Shown here one piece after another: positions 54,925 through 63,968 of a stretch of 64,000 bases of DNA (positions are counted from its first letter, which is position 1; every line of letters starts with the position of its first letter). The stretch is from Lentisphaeria bacterium (GTDB lineage Bacteria; Verrucomicrobiota; Lentisphaeria; Oligosphaerales; Oligosphaeraceae), in NCBI GenBank assembly GCA_016288215.1, contig JAEEYQ010000006.1, positions 33,532 to 97,531 of the forward strand, written 5' to 3'. The position numbers and the translations under genes were made by a program. The notes under the pieces were generated by a model, which saw only the letters and a list, made by a program, of their open reading frames with translations, ran no database searches and had not been told where the DNA came from.

Positions 54925-55247
54925 TCTCTCGTCTCCCGTCTCTCGTCCCTCGTCCCACTTTTCACTTTTCACTTTTAACTTTTCACTTGACGCTAGACGC
55001 GAGACATGAGACGGGAGGTGTGAGACATGAGGGAGACAGGAGACGAGAGACGGGAGACGGGAGGTGTCTCACTTTTCATGGGACGAGAGACGGGAGACGA
55101 GAGGTGTCTCTCTTTTCTCTTTTCACTCTTCACTCACGTTACAAATTCCTCATTCCTAATTTCCCACGATAAATTCCTAATTTCTAATTCCTCATTCCTA
55201 ATTTCCCACGACAAATTCCTAATTCCTAATTCCTCATTCCTAATTCA
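54925..55247. repeat. Composite repeat block: GAGACGAGAG units, TTTTCACT units, then AATTCCTAATT units
   Basis: In order, the block shows inverted CTCTCGTCTCCCGTC units, tandem TTTTCACT, GAGACGGGAGGTGTCTC units and, from 55142, AATTCCTAATTTCCCACGAC units. It ends about 130 bases upstream of the seven-repeat protein gene. The same order occurs downstream of that gene and again at 62204. Confidence 0.85.
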
Positions 55248-55375
55248 CTTTCCCCTTTCCCGTCTCCGCATATTTATTCATTAGTCTGACTTGAAGAATG
55301 GTTGTCAATCACTATGTTATTTGTTGAATGATAGATTGTTTATTGGTGCGGAATAATCTTATCGGAGTATGGGCC

Positions 55376-58300
55376 ATGAAGGATAGTTTTGACGCGGATT
55401 TGACAAAAACGCCATTGGTCATCGACGAGCCGAAAACGGTCTTTGTGAACAAAGTTTTGGCCACTCGGGGAGGCCTCACAGGGGTCGACGTGACGGGGGG
55501 CACCCAATCCATCCCCCCTTACAATGACATCAACAATGACGTCAACATTGATGACAATATTGATATCATTATCAACGGAAACACCGTCAGCACCATGGAC
55601 ATGTCCAATAACAATATGTTGACGGTCTATGTGAACCGTGCCTGGGCCAACCGGAGCAATGGCTCGGTGGTTGCCTTGCAGGGGGGGACCGCCACCATCG
55701 GTCTCGATGCCTTCTCCTCTGGTGACGAAGCCGTCGAGGCATACCGTGACTTCACCGGCGACTGCGAAATCGTGTTCATGAGCCAAGATAGCGTGGATTC
55801 CTTTGGCATATTCAACACCATCACGCTGGACGCGAATTTCTGCGTCACCTGCACCAGCGATTTGCCTGATGGAATCACTATCCATATCGACGCCAGCAAT
55901 TTCATGAACTTCACCAAGAAAGTCCTCTACTGCGAGGGGGGCTTTGAGGACGTCAGTTCCAACGTCGTCACGGTGGACGGCGGGTTCAGCCATCAGTTCA
56001 TGGATGATGGAAACACGCTTCTCATCACTTCAGACCTGGTCACGGACACCTTTGCGAACGCCGACTGGACAAATGATGACGTTAAGGGCAAGTTCTTCGG
56101 CGACATGGCTATGGTCTGGAACAAAAATGCGTTCAATGATTTTAGTCAGGCGGCGGAGAATGTCGGGCCCACCGGCGCTCTCTACATCATGGGCGGAACC
56201 GCCTGGACGAACAATGTCAACCTGCCTGCCAATCAGAGCAACGATGTATGGATTGTGGGCGGCACCGTTGGCACCGGCTGCAACGGTGCCTTCTATGGTA
56301 ATGATGGGACTCTTCATGTGGAATCTGATTTGCACGTTGGCAGCATCTTCTGCTTCTCTTTGGTGGACATCAAGGGGGGCTCTGTGACCGTTGAATCGGC
56401 GGTCCTACTGCCCGAACACGGCACGCTGAACTTCGATGTGAGGAGCATGGCACCCGATGGCGGCCCGATGCTCAACGTCATGCCGATGTGTGAGGGCGAG
56501 GCGTATCTGACGGTCACGGTTTCCGCCACGCAGGCGGTTGGCACCTACGCGCTGGCGAGCGGAGCCACCAGTTTCAACGGCAGCATCTCCGTGCTTGGCG
56601 AGGATGGCAGCCAACTTGGCACGGTCACTGTCGGCGACACCAGTGCTCCCTATTCGCTGGACGTCATGTTTGACCAGTTGCTCTTCACCGTCGCGCAAAG
56701 CGACACCACGCCGCCAGAGCCGCCGGTCGCGAGCGCCAGCACGACGACACCGACGAACCAGAGCGTGACGGTCTTCGCCACCTTCAGCGACGATTCCGTC
56801 CAGAAGCAATTCTCGCTGGATGAACAGACGTGGAACGACTACACCAACGGCGTCGTCATGACCGACAACGGCACGGTCTATTTCTGCGGTATGGACGCGG
56901 CTGGAAACTTCTCGGATATAGTCAGTTACACCGTCAGCAACATTGACAAGGTGCCGCCGGCCAAGCCGACCGCCGTCGCGGATGTGACCGAGCCCACCAA
57001 CGACAAGGTCACCGTCACCGCCACCTTCAGCGACGACACGGTGGTCAAGCAGTTCTCGATAAACGGGGGAAACACATGGAACGACACCATGTCAGACCGT
57101 TTCGATTTCTATACGAATGGGACAATCGTTTTCCGCGGCATCGACGCGGCGGGCAATGTCTCCGAAACCACGACCTATGCGGTCACGAACATTGACACAG
57201 TGCCGCCGGTCAAGCCCACCGCCGTCGCGGACATCACCGCCACCACGGAGGGCGCGGTCACCGTCACGGCCACCTTCAGCGACGACTCCGCCCAAAGGCA
57301 GTATTCATTGGACGGCCGGACGTGGAGCGCCTACACGGAGCCTGTCGTGTTCACGGAAAATGGCACGGTCTATTTCCGCGGCATCGACGCGGCGGGAAAT
57401 GTCTCGGAGACAACGAGTTACACGGTCTCCAACATTGTCGCGGCGGTGGACGAGCCCGTGGCCGACGTGACCGAGCCCACCAACGGCAAGGTCACCGTCA
57501 CCGCTTTCTTCCAGTCAGACGCCGTCAAGAGGCAGTACTCCACGGACGGCAAAACCTGGAGGAGCTACACGAAGCCCGTCACCGTCACCTCCAACGGCAC
57601 GCTGTACTTCCGCAGCCTCAACGCCAGCGGAAACGCCTCCGCCGTCACCAGTTACACGGTCTCCAACATCGACCGCGTGGCCCCCGGCAAGCCGACGGTC
57701 ACGGCGGACGTGACGACGCCCACCAACGGCGCCGTCACGCTCAGCGCAACGGCGGCGGAGGGCGAGCCGGTCACGCTGCAGGTCTCCCTCAACAACAAGA
57801 AGTGGACGGAGCTTGACTCGGACGTCGTGCGCACCGCCAACGGCGCGGTCTGTTTCCGCGCCGTCGACGCGGCGGGCAACGCGTCCAAGGTCGTCACCTA
57901 CAAGGTGTCCAACATCGACACCGTGGCGCCGACGACCCCCACGGCGAAGGCGTCTACCACCAAGCCAACCAACGCGGACGTCACCGTCACCGCCAAATTC
58001 AGCAGCGACTCCACCGTCCGCCAGTACTCTATGGACGGCGCGACATGGAGCACCTACGGCGGCGGCGTGTCGCTGTCGGAGAACGGCACGATCTACTTCC
58101 GTGGCGCGGACGCAGCCGGAAACATCTCGGCCATCGCACGTTACACCATCAGCAACATCGACAAGACCGCGCCGGACACGCCTGTGGTGTCGGCCAACAT
58201 CACCGCGCCCACCACGAAGAGCGTGACGGTGAAGGCCACCTTCGGCAACGGCACGGCCAAGAGGCAGTACTCCCTGAACGGCGGCGCCTGGAAGTCCTAC

Positions 58301-58729
58301 GGCGGCGGCGTGACGCTCAAGGCCAACGGCACGGTCGCCTTCCGCGGCATCGACGCGGCGGGCAACGTCTCCGAAATCGCCACCTACGAGGTCACCAACA
58401 TCGGATCGTCATCTAACCATGTGGGGGACAACGACTTGCAGAAGCTGTTGACCTCTGTGGTGCCCGTGCGGTCTCTCGCCGCCGATCTGGCCTTTGCCGA
58501 CGGCAATGACGCCCTCTACGACGGAATGGCTCTGGACTATTCGGACGGCGCGGCGGCCTCCGCCTCCTCCGCCTTCGGTCTGGAGAGCGTCTCCCTTGCC
58601 TTTGACAATGGCGACAACGGCGCCTCCGCATGGCGTCAGAGCGATCTTCTGCGGTCGTCCGCCGCGTTCTACGAGTCCGCCGACTCAGAGACCCGCTATG
58701 CCAAAAAACATGGGATGCTGGCCGGATGA
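55376..58729 (+). CDS. Seven-repeat surface-type protein
   Basis: This 1117-aa protein starts at MKDSFDADLTK (55376), eight bases after GGAG. Residues of about 30-430 are beta-rich and Asn/Asp/Gly-rich, like passenger or adhesin sequence. About 440-1010 contains seven repeats of roughly 78-83 residues with the pattern D.VPP.KPTA.AD.T.PTN, VTVTATFSDD, .QYSLDG.TW, NGTVYFRGIDAAGNVSE and YTVSNI, which resemble Ig-like/OmpL47-type beta domains. A final 110-residue low-complexity tail is rich in Ala, Ser and Asp. No Sec signal peptide is visible, so export could use another route, or the start is misjudged. It is flanked by repeat arrays on both sides. Confidence 0.72.
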   Translation: MKDSFDADLTKTPLVIDEPKTVFVNKVLATRGGLTGVDVTGGTQSIPPYNDINNDVNIDDNIDIIINGNTVSTMDMSNNNMLTVYVNRAWANRSNGSVVALQGGTATIGLDAFSSGDEAVEAYRDFTGDCEIVFMSQDSVDSFGIFNTITLDANFCVTCTSDLPDGITIHIDASNFMNFTKKVLYCEGGFEDVSSNVVTVDGGFSHQFMDDGNTLLITSDLVTDTFANADWTNDDVKGKFFGDMAMVWNKNAFNDFSQAAENVGPTGALYIMGGTAWTNNVNLPANQSNDVWIVGGTVGTGCNGAFYGNDGTLHVESDLHVGSIFCFSLVDIKGGSVTVESAVLLPEHGTLNFDVRSMAPDGGPMLNVMPMCEGEAYLTVTVSATQAVGTYALASGATSFNGSISVLGEDGSQLGTVTVGDTSAPYSLDVMFDQLLFTVAQSDTTPPEPPVASASTTTPTNQSVTVFATFSDDSVQKQFSLDEQTWNDYTNGVVMTDNGTVYFCGMDAAGNFSDIVSYTVSNIDKVPPAKPTAVADVTEPTNDKVTVTATFSDDTVVKQFSINGGNTWNDTMSDRFDFYTNGTIVFRGIDAAGNVSETTTYAVTNIDTVPPVKPTAVADITATTEGAVTVTATFSDDSAQRQYSLDGRTWSAYTEPVVFTENGTVYFRGIDAAGNVSETTSYTVSNIVAAVDEPVADVTEPTNGKVTVTAFFQSDAVKRQYSTDGKTWRSYTKPVTVTSNGTLYFRSLNASGNASAVTSYTVSNIDRVAPGKPTVTADVTTPTNGAVTLSATAAEGEPVTLQVSLNNKKWTELDSDVVRTANGAVCFRAVDAAGNASKVVTYKVSNIDTVAPTTPTAKASTTKPTNADVTVTAKFSSDSTVRQYSMDGATWSTYGGGVSLSENGTIYFRGADAAGNISAIARYTISNIDKTAPDTPVVSANITAPTTKSVTVKATFGNGTAKRQYSLNGGAWKSYGGGVTLKANGTVAFRGIDAAGNVSEIATYEVTNIGSSSNHVGDNDLQKLLTSVVPVRSLAADLAFADGNDALYDGMALDYSDGAAASASSAFGLESVSLAFDNGDNGASAWRQSDLLRSSAAFYESADSETRYAKKHGMLAG
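56702..58405 (+). repeat. Seven coding repeats of about 240 bp
   Basis: Seven in-frame units encode the D.VPP/APxKPT...AAGNVSE...YTVSNI module. Units 2, 3, 6 and 7 are the closest to the consensus; unit 4 lacks the leading PP segment and unit 5 has a degenerate centre. Unequal crossing-over could change the copy number. Confidence 0.85.
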
Positions 58730-58784
58730 CTCCCATGAGACAATGATCGCGGCGGCGCGGCTTGCTCCGCGCCCCGCGTTTTCA

Positions 58785-59101
58785 CTTTTCACTAACCCGT
58801 CTCGCGTCTCCCGTTCCCCCTTTCCCTCCCGTCCCCGTCTCTCGTCTCCCGTCTCCCGTCCCACTTTTCACTTTTCTCTTGACTGGAGACGAGAGACGAG
58901 AGGTGTCTCACTTTTCGCTTGACGAGAGACGAGAGACGAGAGACGGGAGGTGTCTCACTTTTCATTTGTCATGGGACGAGAGACGGGAGACTGGAGACGG
59001 GAGGTGTCTCACTTTTCTCTTTTCACTTTTCATTCTTCACGTTACAAATTCCAAATTTCCCACGACAAATTCCTAATTTCTAATTCCTAATTTCTATTTC
59101 A
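58785..59101. repeat. Composite repeat block downstream of the seven-repeat gene
   Basis: CGTCTCTCGTCTCCCGTC units, then GAGACGAGAGACGAGAGGTG with TCTCACTTTTC, and finally AATTCCTAATTTCTAATTCC from 59044. On the minus strand the last part begins at the TAG stop of the DUF4838 gene, so the block ends both neighbouring genes. It has no coding potential. Confidence 0.85.
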
Positions 59102-61423
59102 CTATTTGACTTCCAGCGCCCCGAAGAAATCGGTTCGGCGGTGCTGGTCGGTCATGGTGGGATTGAAGGCGGCGTGGGTTTGGCGGCCACCCGCCACGCG
59201 GTTGCGGTAGACATTCGCCACCAATCGGCCGTTGGGATCGCCGGAGACGCCTAAATCGCTCCACGGGATTCTGATCTGCGCAATCCAGCGGCCATCCAGC
59301 CGCCATGCGTCGCATTGGGCATGGGAGCTCCATGCCTCCTCCTCGGGGGCCGTGCGGCTCTCCCATGCGGAATCCCAAAGGACGCCGGCGGCGGTCACGA
59401 TGAAATGCCGCCCCAAAGTGCCGTCGAGCCCTTCGAAGAAGAACTCCACGGAATCGTCCTCCCACACGCAGTCGGCGCTGGTTTTGGCGTTCACAGTGAG
59501 CTTGTCCATGGCGTCTTCGAAGCAGATGAGCGTGAAGCCGAGGGCCTCGTCGTCGGCGGCGGCTAGAAGAATGGTGTTGAATTCGACCTTTGAGCCGTCC
59601 TTCGCGACGAGTTTGTAGCGGTTTGCGTTTTGCCATGGGCTGTTGGCCAGATCCCGCGTCAGCCGCACTGGCGCCTTTGCGGCGACCAGCGGCCGTTTGG
59701 CGTCGGCAAGATTCATCAGTGCCTTCGTGTAAGGTTCCATCTCGTTGCGTATGAGGGAGATGCGGCGTGCTTCCAGAGAATCCGCCCCGACCAGCGAAGC
59801 GGCCTCGTCCAAAAAGGCGAAGAATTCCTTCAAATCGGCGGGTTTGAAGACATTGATGGGATGGTCCCCGCTGCGCGTCATGAAAATGTCCTCCGCCTTT
59901 TCCCAAAAGCGCCGCATGGGTTCGGCGGCGGGGCCGTAGAAGAGTCGATAGTACTCCTGTAGAAGTATATCTACGTCAAGTTGGGAGTCCCAGAGGAGCT
60001 TCACGGTGACGTAGGCGGTCAGATGAGAGAGGCCGGGGAAGCCGATGCGGTCGTTGGGGATGTCGTCTCCACCTGGGCTGGATTCGGATTCAAGAAACTC
60101 GCCGCGCACGTTGCCAAGTTTGTGCAGAAATTCGAAGTTCTCCTTGAGCAGATGCGGATAGAAACGCGGCATGCCGCGCCATGGCTTCCAGTAGTCGAAG
60201 ATGGGATAGGTCCACAGGTAGATGTTGGCGGTGCGGCTGCTCCATTGTTCGATGTTCGAGAGAATCCGCTCCTTGTGCTCCGGTGATGCCAGCGACTGCC
60301 GTGTGTAGCAGAACATCACCGCCACGTTCGGTGACAGTTTCGCGGGCGAAGTGGGCGGCTCCCGATAGTGCTCGTAGGCGAAGCAGCCGACCATCTTGCC
60401 GGGGCAGCGTTCGGCGACGCGCCGCGCGATCGTGTCGGTGAACGTCCATACATAATTGGAGAATTTGCCGCGGTCGCCCAGTTCGGGGGAAAGGAGCGCC
60501 TGACAGCGGGGGCATTCGCAGATTTTCATCATGCCGTCGTTGGGGCAAAGGGGGAAGAGAACCTGCAAGGGGTTCTCCTGGAAGTATTTGCAGATATAGT
60601 CCACCCATGCGTCCTGAAGCCCTTCGTTGGTGAGGCAGTAGCCGCCGCCGCCGATGATGTTGGAGGCGCGGTCGAAATCCCTTTTGCCGTTGATGATGGC
60701 GAAATATTCCGGATGGGAGTCCTTGAAATCCTGCATCATCAAGTAACTGTGGGTGATGCATACGGAGGCCGGCGCACCGAAGCCTACGCGGCGGTACCAC
60801 AGCGCGTCCTGCGCGGAGGCGGGAAAATTGCAGAGCCATGCGAAGCGGTAGTCGAATTCGGGGGCGTTCGTCTTTTCGAGCGACGGGATTTCCAGCCGCG
60901 GCAGATGCGGCGCCACCGTGCCAAGTTCGCCGGTCATGTACCAACGCACGCCCGCGAACTCCTCCAAAAAGCGCTCCACGCCGTTGAGCGTGCCCATTTC
61001 GCCGAAGGAACTGAGCCTAAGTTCCTCGCTCCACGTCTCTTGGATGCGGTGGGGATGAAGCAGACCCGGCTGCGGCCCGCCGGGATAGTCCCGCCCAGCG
61101 ATGAGAAGCCAGTCCCCTGTGGAGCGCAGCAGATAGCCATCGGGCTTCAGGGCCTCGCGGTCGAAGCCGTGCTCCCGCGCGAACTCGCTGTCCCCCAAAT
61201 AGATAGGCGTGAGGCCATCTATGGGTTTGGCGGCAATTTGGAACTCCAGTCCGGAGACCTTGCCCAGCCATAGCGCCAGTTCGGAGGCCGCCCGCCGCAC
61301 CGGCTCCGACGCCTCCTCCGCCACCACGATGCTGGCCGCCGCCCGTCCGTCTTCGAAAAGGACCGCCGCCGAAAGGGACAGGGTGCAGAACAACAGCAGG
61401 GCCAAGTTGATGAGTTTCTTCAT
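59102..61423 (-). CDS. Secreted DUF4838 family protein with C-terminal CBM9-like domain
   Basis: This is a 773-aa protein with signal peptide MKKLINLALLLFCTLSLSAA. It lacks the N-terminal CBM4/9-like module and the helical linker of the tandem copies and starts directly with the GH67-N-like domain (ASEPVRRAASELALWLGKVS). The core has CPNDGMMKICECPRC, which keeps the C-x-C-x-x-C cluster, and ENFEFLHKLGNVRGEFLESE. The C-terminus is a CBM9-like beta-sandwich (TLICFEDAMDKLTVNAKTSA, VWEDDSVEFFFEGLDG, IAQIRIPWSDLGVSGDPNG). It is therefore a different subfamily from the 1-18636 array. It follows a small secreted protein gene by 82 bases, probably in one operon. Its TAG stop touches a repeat block. 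Confidence 0.85.
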   Translation of the reverse strand: MKKLINLALLLFCTLSLSAAVLFEDGRAAASIVVAEEASEPVRRAASELALWLGKVSGLEFQIAAKPIDGLTPIYLGDSEFAREHGFDREALKPDGYLLRSTGDWLLIAGRDYPGGPQPGLLHPHRIQETWSEELRLSSFGEMGTLNGVERFLEEFAGVRWYMTGELGTVAPHLPRLEIPSLEKTNAPEFDYRFAWLCNFPASAQDALWYRRVGFGAPASVCITHSYLMMQDFKDSHPEYFAIINGKRDFDRASNIIGGGGYCLTNEGLQDAWVDYICKYFQENPLQVLFPLCPNDGMMKICECPRCQALLSPELGDRGKFSNYVWTFTDTIARRVAERCPGKMVGCFAYEHYREPPTSPAKLSPNVAVMFCYTRQSLASPEHKERILSNIEQWSSRTANIYLWTYPIFDYWKPWRGMPRFYPHLLKENFEFLHKLGNVRGEFLESESSPGGDDIPNDRIGFPGLSHLTAYVTVKLLWDSQLDVDILLQEYYRLFYGPAAEPMRRFWEKAEDIFMTRSGDHPINVFKPADLKEFFAFLDEAASLVGADSLEARRISLIRNEMEPYTKALMNLADAKRPLVAAKAPVRLTRDLANSPWQNANRYKLVAKDGSKVEFNTILLAAADDEALGFTLICFEDAMDKLTVNAKTSADCVWEDDSVEFFFEGLDGTLGRHFIVTAAGVLWDSAWESRTAPEEEAWSSHAQCDAWRLDGRWIAQIRIPWSDLGVSGDPNGRLVANVYRNRVAGGRQTHAAFNPTMTDQHRRTDFFGALEVK

Positions 61424-61505
61424 AAGATATTCTTTCCCAGTATGTTATAGATTTTTTTGGTTGTAGGGGACGCGTTTGCCGATTCCTATGCGGCGGCTTC
61501 TTGCC

Positions 61506-62105
61506 TCAGTATTCTAAAATCAGCACAGGATTGTCTCCGGCCTTTTCGCAGGGCACGCGGATTGAGCAGCCAATGGGCTTAGCCGTTGTGTTGCCGGCAT
61601 TTCCGCATGTCGATGAAAAGCGGAAGACTGCATGGAGACTCCGTTCGGCCAAATCCCGTCGGACCATTGCCGTGACATCCATCCGAAAGCGTTTGATCTC
61701 CATGGGCACTTGCGCGACTTTCGTCGCCTCGTCGCTGGCCAAATCCTCCGGTTTTATCGTATCTCGTTCATAATCAAGATGTTCCACAATCAGTTCCTGT
61801 CCGTCGGCGTAGGTTAAGGAGCAGACGCTGAATTCCAGCCAGGCCGCCCGTATTGCTGGAAGGTGCTCCTGCAGATAGCAGCCGCCGATGTCGAAGCGCA
61901 TCAGCACGCGGTCGTTGCGTGTCAGGGGATTCGCATGGCCCACGAAGCAGCCCACGCCGCCTGGAATGCCCGTCGGATAGTAGAACATCATGGTTTTGGC
62001 GCCGCAGCCGTAGTCCGCGCCGTCGTCCTTCAGTTCAATCGCCATTTCTGCGGCATGGAGCAGCGCCGCGGTGCATAGAAATATCAATAACTTGTTCATT
62101 TTCAA
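61506..62105 (-). CDS. Small secreted beta-rich protein, possibly carbohydrate-binding
   Basis: This 199-aa protein has a signal peptide (MNKLLIFLCTAALLHA). The segments NDRVLMRFDIGGCYL, IRAAWLEFSVCSLTY and FRMDVTAMVRRDLAERSLHA recall DNRLRE/CBM96-like beta-sandwich modules, in which a ...RFD... strand and an ...V...V... strand recur; this is a weak assignment. The start is TTG at 62105 with AGGA seven bases upstream; ATG at 62099 is two codons later and also possible. It is the first gene of a probable operon with the DUF4838 protein, so the two may act on the same polysaccharide. Function unknown. Confidence 0.6.
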   Translation of the reverse strand: MKMNKLLIFLCTAALLHAAEMAIELKDDGADYGCGAKTMMFYYPTGIPGGVGCFVGHANPLTRNDRVLMRFDIGGCYLQEHLPAIRAAWLEFSVCSLTYADGQELIVEHLDYERDTIKPEDLASDEATKVAQVPMEIKRFRMDVTAMVRRDLAERSLHAVFRFSSTCGNAGNTTAKPIGCSIRVPCEKAGDNPVLILEY

Positions 62106-62203
62106 TATGTTGTCCTAATTCATGAGTTCATTGCCCATCCCGACGGCCCTTCCTGCCATGACAATAGAATAATGCCCCTCTCCAATATTGCAAGCCAGTT
62201 AAA

Positions 62204-62570
62204 GGTGTCTCACTTTTCTCTTGACGGGAGACGGGAGACGAGAGACGAGAGGTGTGAGACATGGGGGGACGTGAGACGGGAGACGGGGGACGGGAGGTGT
62301 CTCACTTTTCTCTTGACGAGAGACGGGAGACGAGAGGTGTCTCTTTTCACTTTTCACTCTTCACTTTTCAAATTCCTAATTCCTAATTTCCCACGACAAA
62401 TTTCCCACGACAAATTCCTAATTTCTAATTTCTCATTCCTAATTTCCCACGACAAATTTCCCACGACAAATTTCCCACGACAAATTCCTAATTTCTAATT
62501 TCTCATTCCTAATTTCCCACAATTTCCCACGACAAATTCCTAATTCCTAATTCCTCATTCCTAATTCACT
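62204..62570. repeat. Composite repeat block upstream of the protease/SLS gene
   Basis: GTGTCTCACTTTTCTCTTGACG and GAGACGGGAGACGAGAGACG units are followed by TTTTCACT and then by AATTCCTAATTTCCCACGAC units repeated about ten times. The GAGACGAGAG part is shared with 54340, 54925 and 58785; the CCCACGACAAA part is shared with 55142 and 59044. Confidence 0.85.
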
Positions 62571-62678
62571 CTCTCGTTCCCCCTGTGTTTTTGCAATTGC
62601 AGAATTCCTTCAATCTATTATATTATCTTCTAATTGTATTAATAATATATTTGATTTCATATAAAGAATGGAAAAGCC

Positions 62679-63968
62679 ATGTCTAGCGACATTGAACTCT
62701 TGCGTGAAGATAATGACAATATGACGGCCGTCTCGAATCCGGCCCCCCAGGTGGTCTATCTGGATTTCGACGGAGCGGAGGCCTCCTACTTCAACGAGGC
62801 CCTGGGGCTCTCCATTGAGGACATAACCGTAAGTTCCTCCGGCTTCGACACAACGGTGATCTCCCTCATCGTGGCGGACTTGAACAGGATGTTCGGAGAC
62901 GACATCGTCTTCACGGCGGAGTTGCCCGTCTCCGCCACCTATTCCACCATCTACATCGGAACCACGGACGCATTCGACTCCTACGGCTCCTTCCTCGGCA
63001 TCGCGGAGACCATCGACTCCGGCAACAAGATCCACGACGACAACGCGTTCGTCCTGCTGGACGCCGCTTCCTCCGCCGAATTCGTCACCTCCGTCATCGC
63101 CCATGAGACGGAGCACATCGTCCACGGCATGGACCACGGCGGCGAGGGCCTGACTCGCTATGCGTCGGATTACGTCGTGTCAAGCGGCAGATCAAGCGCT
63201 ACAATGGCTATTGGCCCCGGAACAGACACTCTGCTCGTTCAAAGCGGCGGTGTGGTGTCGAAAGCGACGGTAAATACCTCCGCCGTCATGACCGTTGACA
63301 ACGGCGGCGTGGTGTCGAGTGCGATAGTGAATTTCAACGGCATCACGTCCGTAAATAGCGGCGGTGTGGTGTCGAATGCGGCACTGAGTAACGGCAGCAT
63401 GTTTGTCGGCGGCAATGTGGGCAGCGTGTTTAACAATTTTGGCACCCTGGTCGTCAACAATGGCGGTGAAGTACAGAACGTGACCATAAGCGCCGGCGGC
63501 CTGACCATCAGTGGCGGCGGCACCGTGGTAAGCACCGACTTGATTTCAGGCGTCGTGCATGTGAACGGCGGCACGGCATCCTCCATTACAATGCATAATG
63601 GAACCGTGATGATTTACAGCGGCGGCGTGGCGAGTTCCCTGGTGGTCTCCGGCGGCACTCTGACTGTCTATTCAGGAGCCTCGGCAACGGACATCGCCTG
63701 GACGCCTTTCCTCCAAGGGAAGGTAAATATCCAATCCGGTGGCTACGCGACATTTGCCAATAGCGGATATTATTTGGGAAGCGGCAACACCCCTCAGGGA
63801 AGCGGAATGTCGATTTCGGAGATAGTGGTAGGTAATGGTAGCCTGTATGTCTTTGAAAACGGTCTGGTGGAGAATGCGACAGTTGAAGTGGTAGGCCTCC
63901 CACCCAGCGCCACCCTCTTCCCCGACACGACGCCCTCCCGATCTGCCGGCGGCACTCTGACTGTCTAG
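62679..63968 (+). CDS. Metzincin-like protease domain followed by strand-loop-strand adhesin repeats, ended by an in-frame TAG
   Basis: The 429 residues begin at MSSDIELLREDNDN without a signal peptide. About 25-160 resemble a metalloprotease: VVYLDFDGAEA, then IAHETEHIVHGMDHGG, an HExxH motif (His145, Glu146, His149) with Asp155 or His156 as the likely third ligand. From about 185, short units GGVVSKATVN, GGVVSSAIVN, GGVVSNAALS and GGTVVSTDLI are the strand-loop-strand repeats of AIDA/TibA-type adhesins, which are substrates of heptosyltransferases such as the one encoded at 33570. A longer unit at 63651 recurs at 63948, where TAT is replaced by TAG; the frame after that stop stays open to the window edge. 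The gene is thus probably interrupted. Confidence 0.7.
   Translation: MSSDIELLREDNDNMTAVSNPAPQVVYLDFDGAEASYFNEALGLSIEDITVSSSGFDTTVISLIVADLNRMFGDDIVFTAELPVSATYSTIYIGTTDAFDSYGSFLGIAETIDSGNKIHDDNAFVLLDAASSAEFVTSVIAHETEHIVHGMDHGGEGLTRYASDYVVSSGRSSATMAIGPGTDTLLVQSGGVVSKATVNTSAVMTVDNGGVVSSAIVNFNGITSVNSGGVVSNAALSNGSMFVGGNVGSVFNNFGTLVVNNGGEVQNVTISAGGLTISGGGTVVSTDLISGVVHVNGGTASSITMHNGTVMIYSGGVASSLVVSGGTLTVYSGASATDIAWTPFLQGKVNIQSGGYATFANSGYYLGSGNTPQGSGMSISEIVVGNGSLYVFENGLVENATVEVVGLPPSATLFPDTTPSRSAGGTLTV

Noticed and set aside
54751..54978. Short open frame inside the MITE as a transposase fragment
   Set aside because: The translation shows no DDE or other transposase motif and runs past the right inverted end; treated as chance.
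54987..55284. Open frames in the GAGACGAGAG repeats (GETGDERRETG-type translations)
   Set aside because: They are simple translations of the DNA repeat with no ribosome-binding site or family resemblance.
63966..63968. TAG read as a sense codon (stop-codon reassignment)
   Set aside because: Several genes in the window end with TAG at family-consistent positions (for example 11452, 18636, 21679), so TAG is a stop here; a nonsense mutation is simpler.
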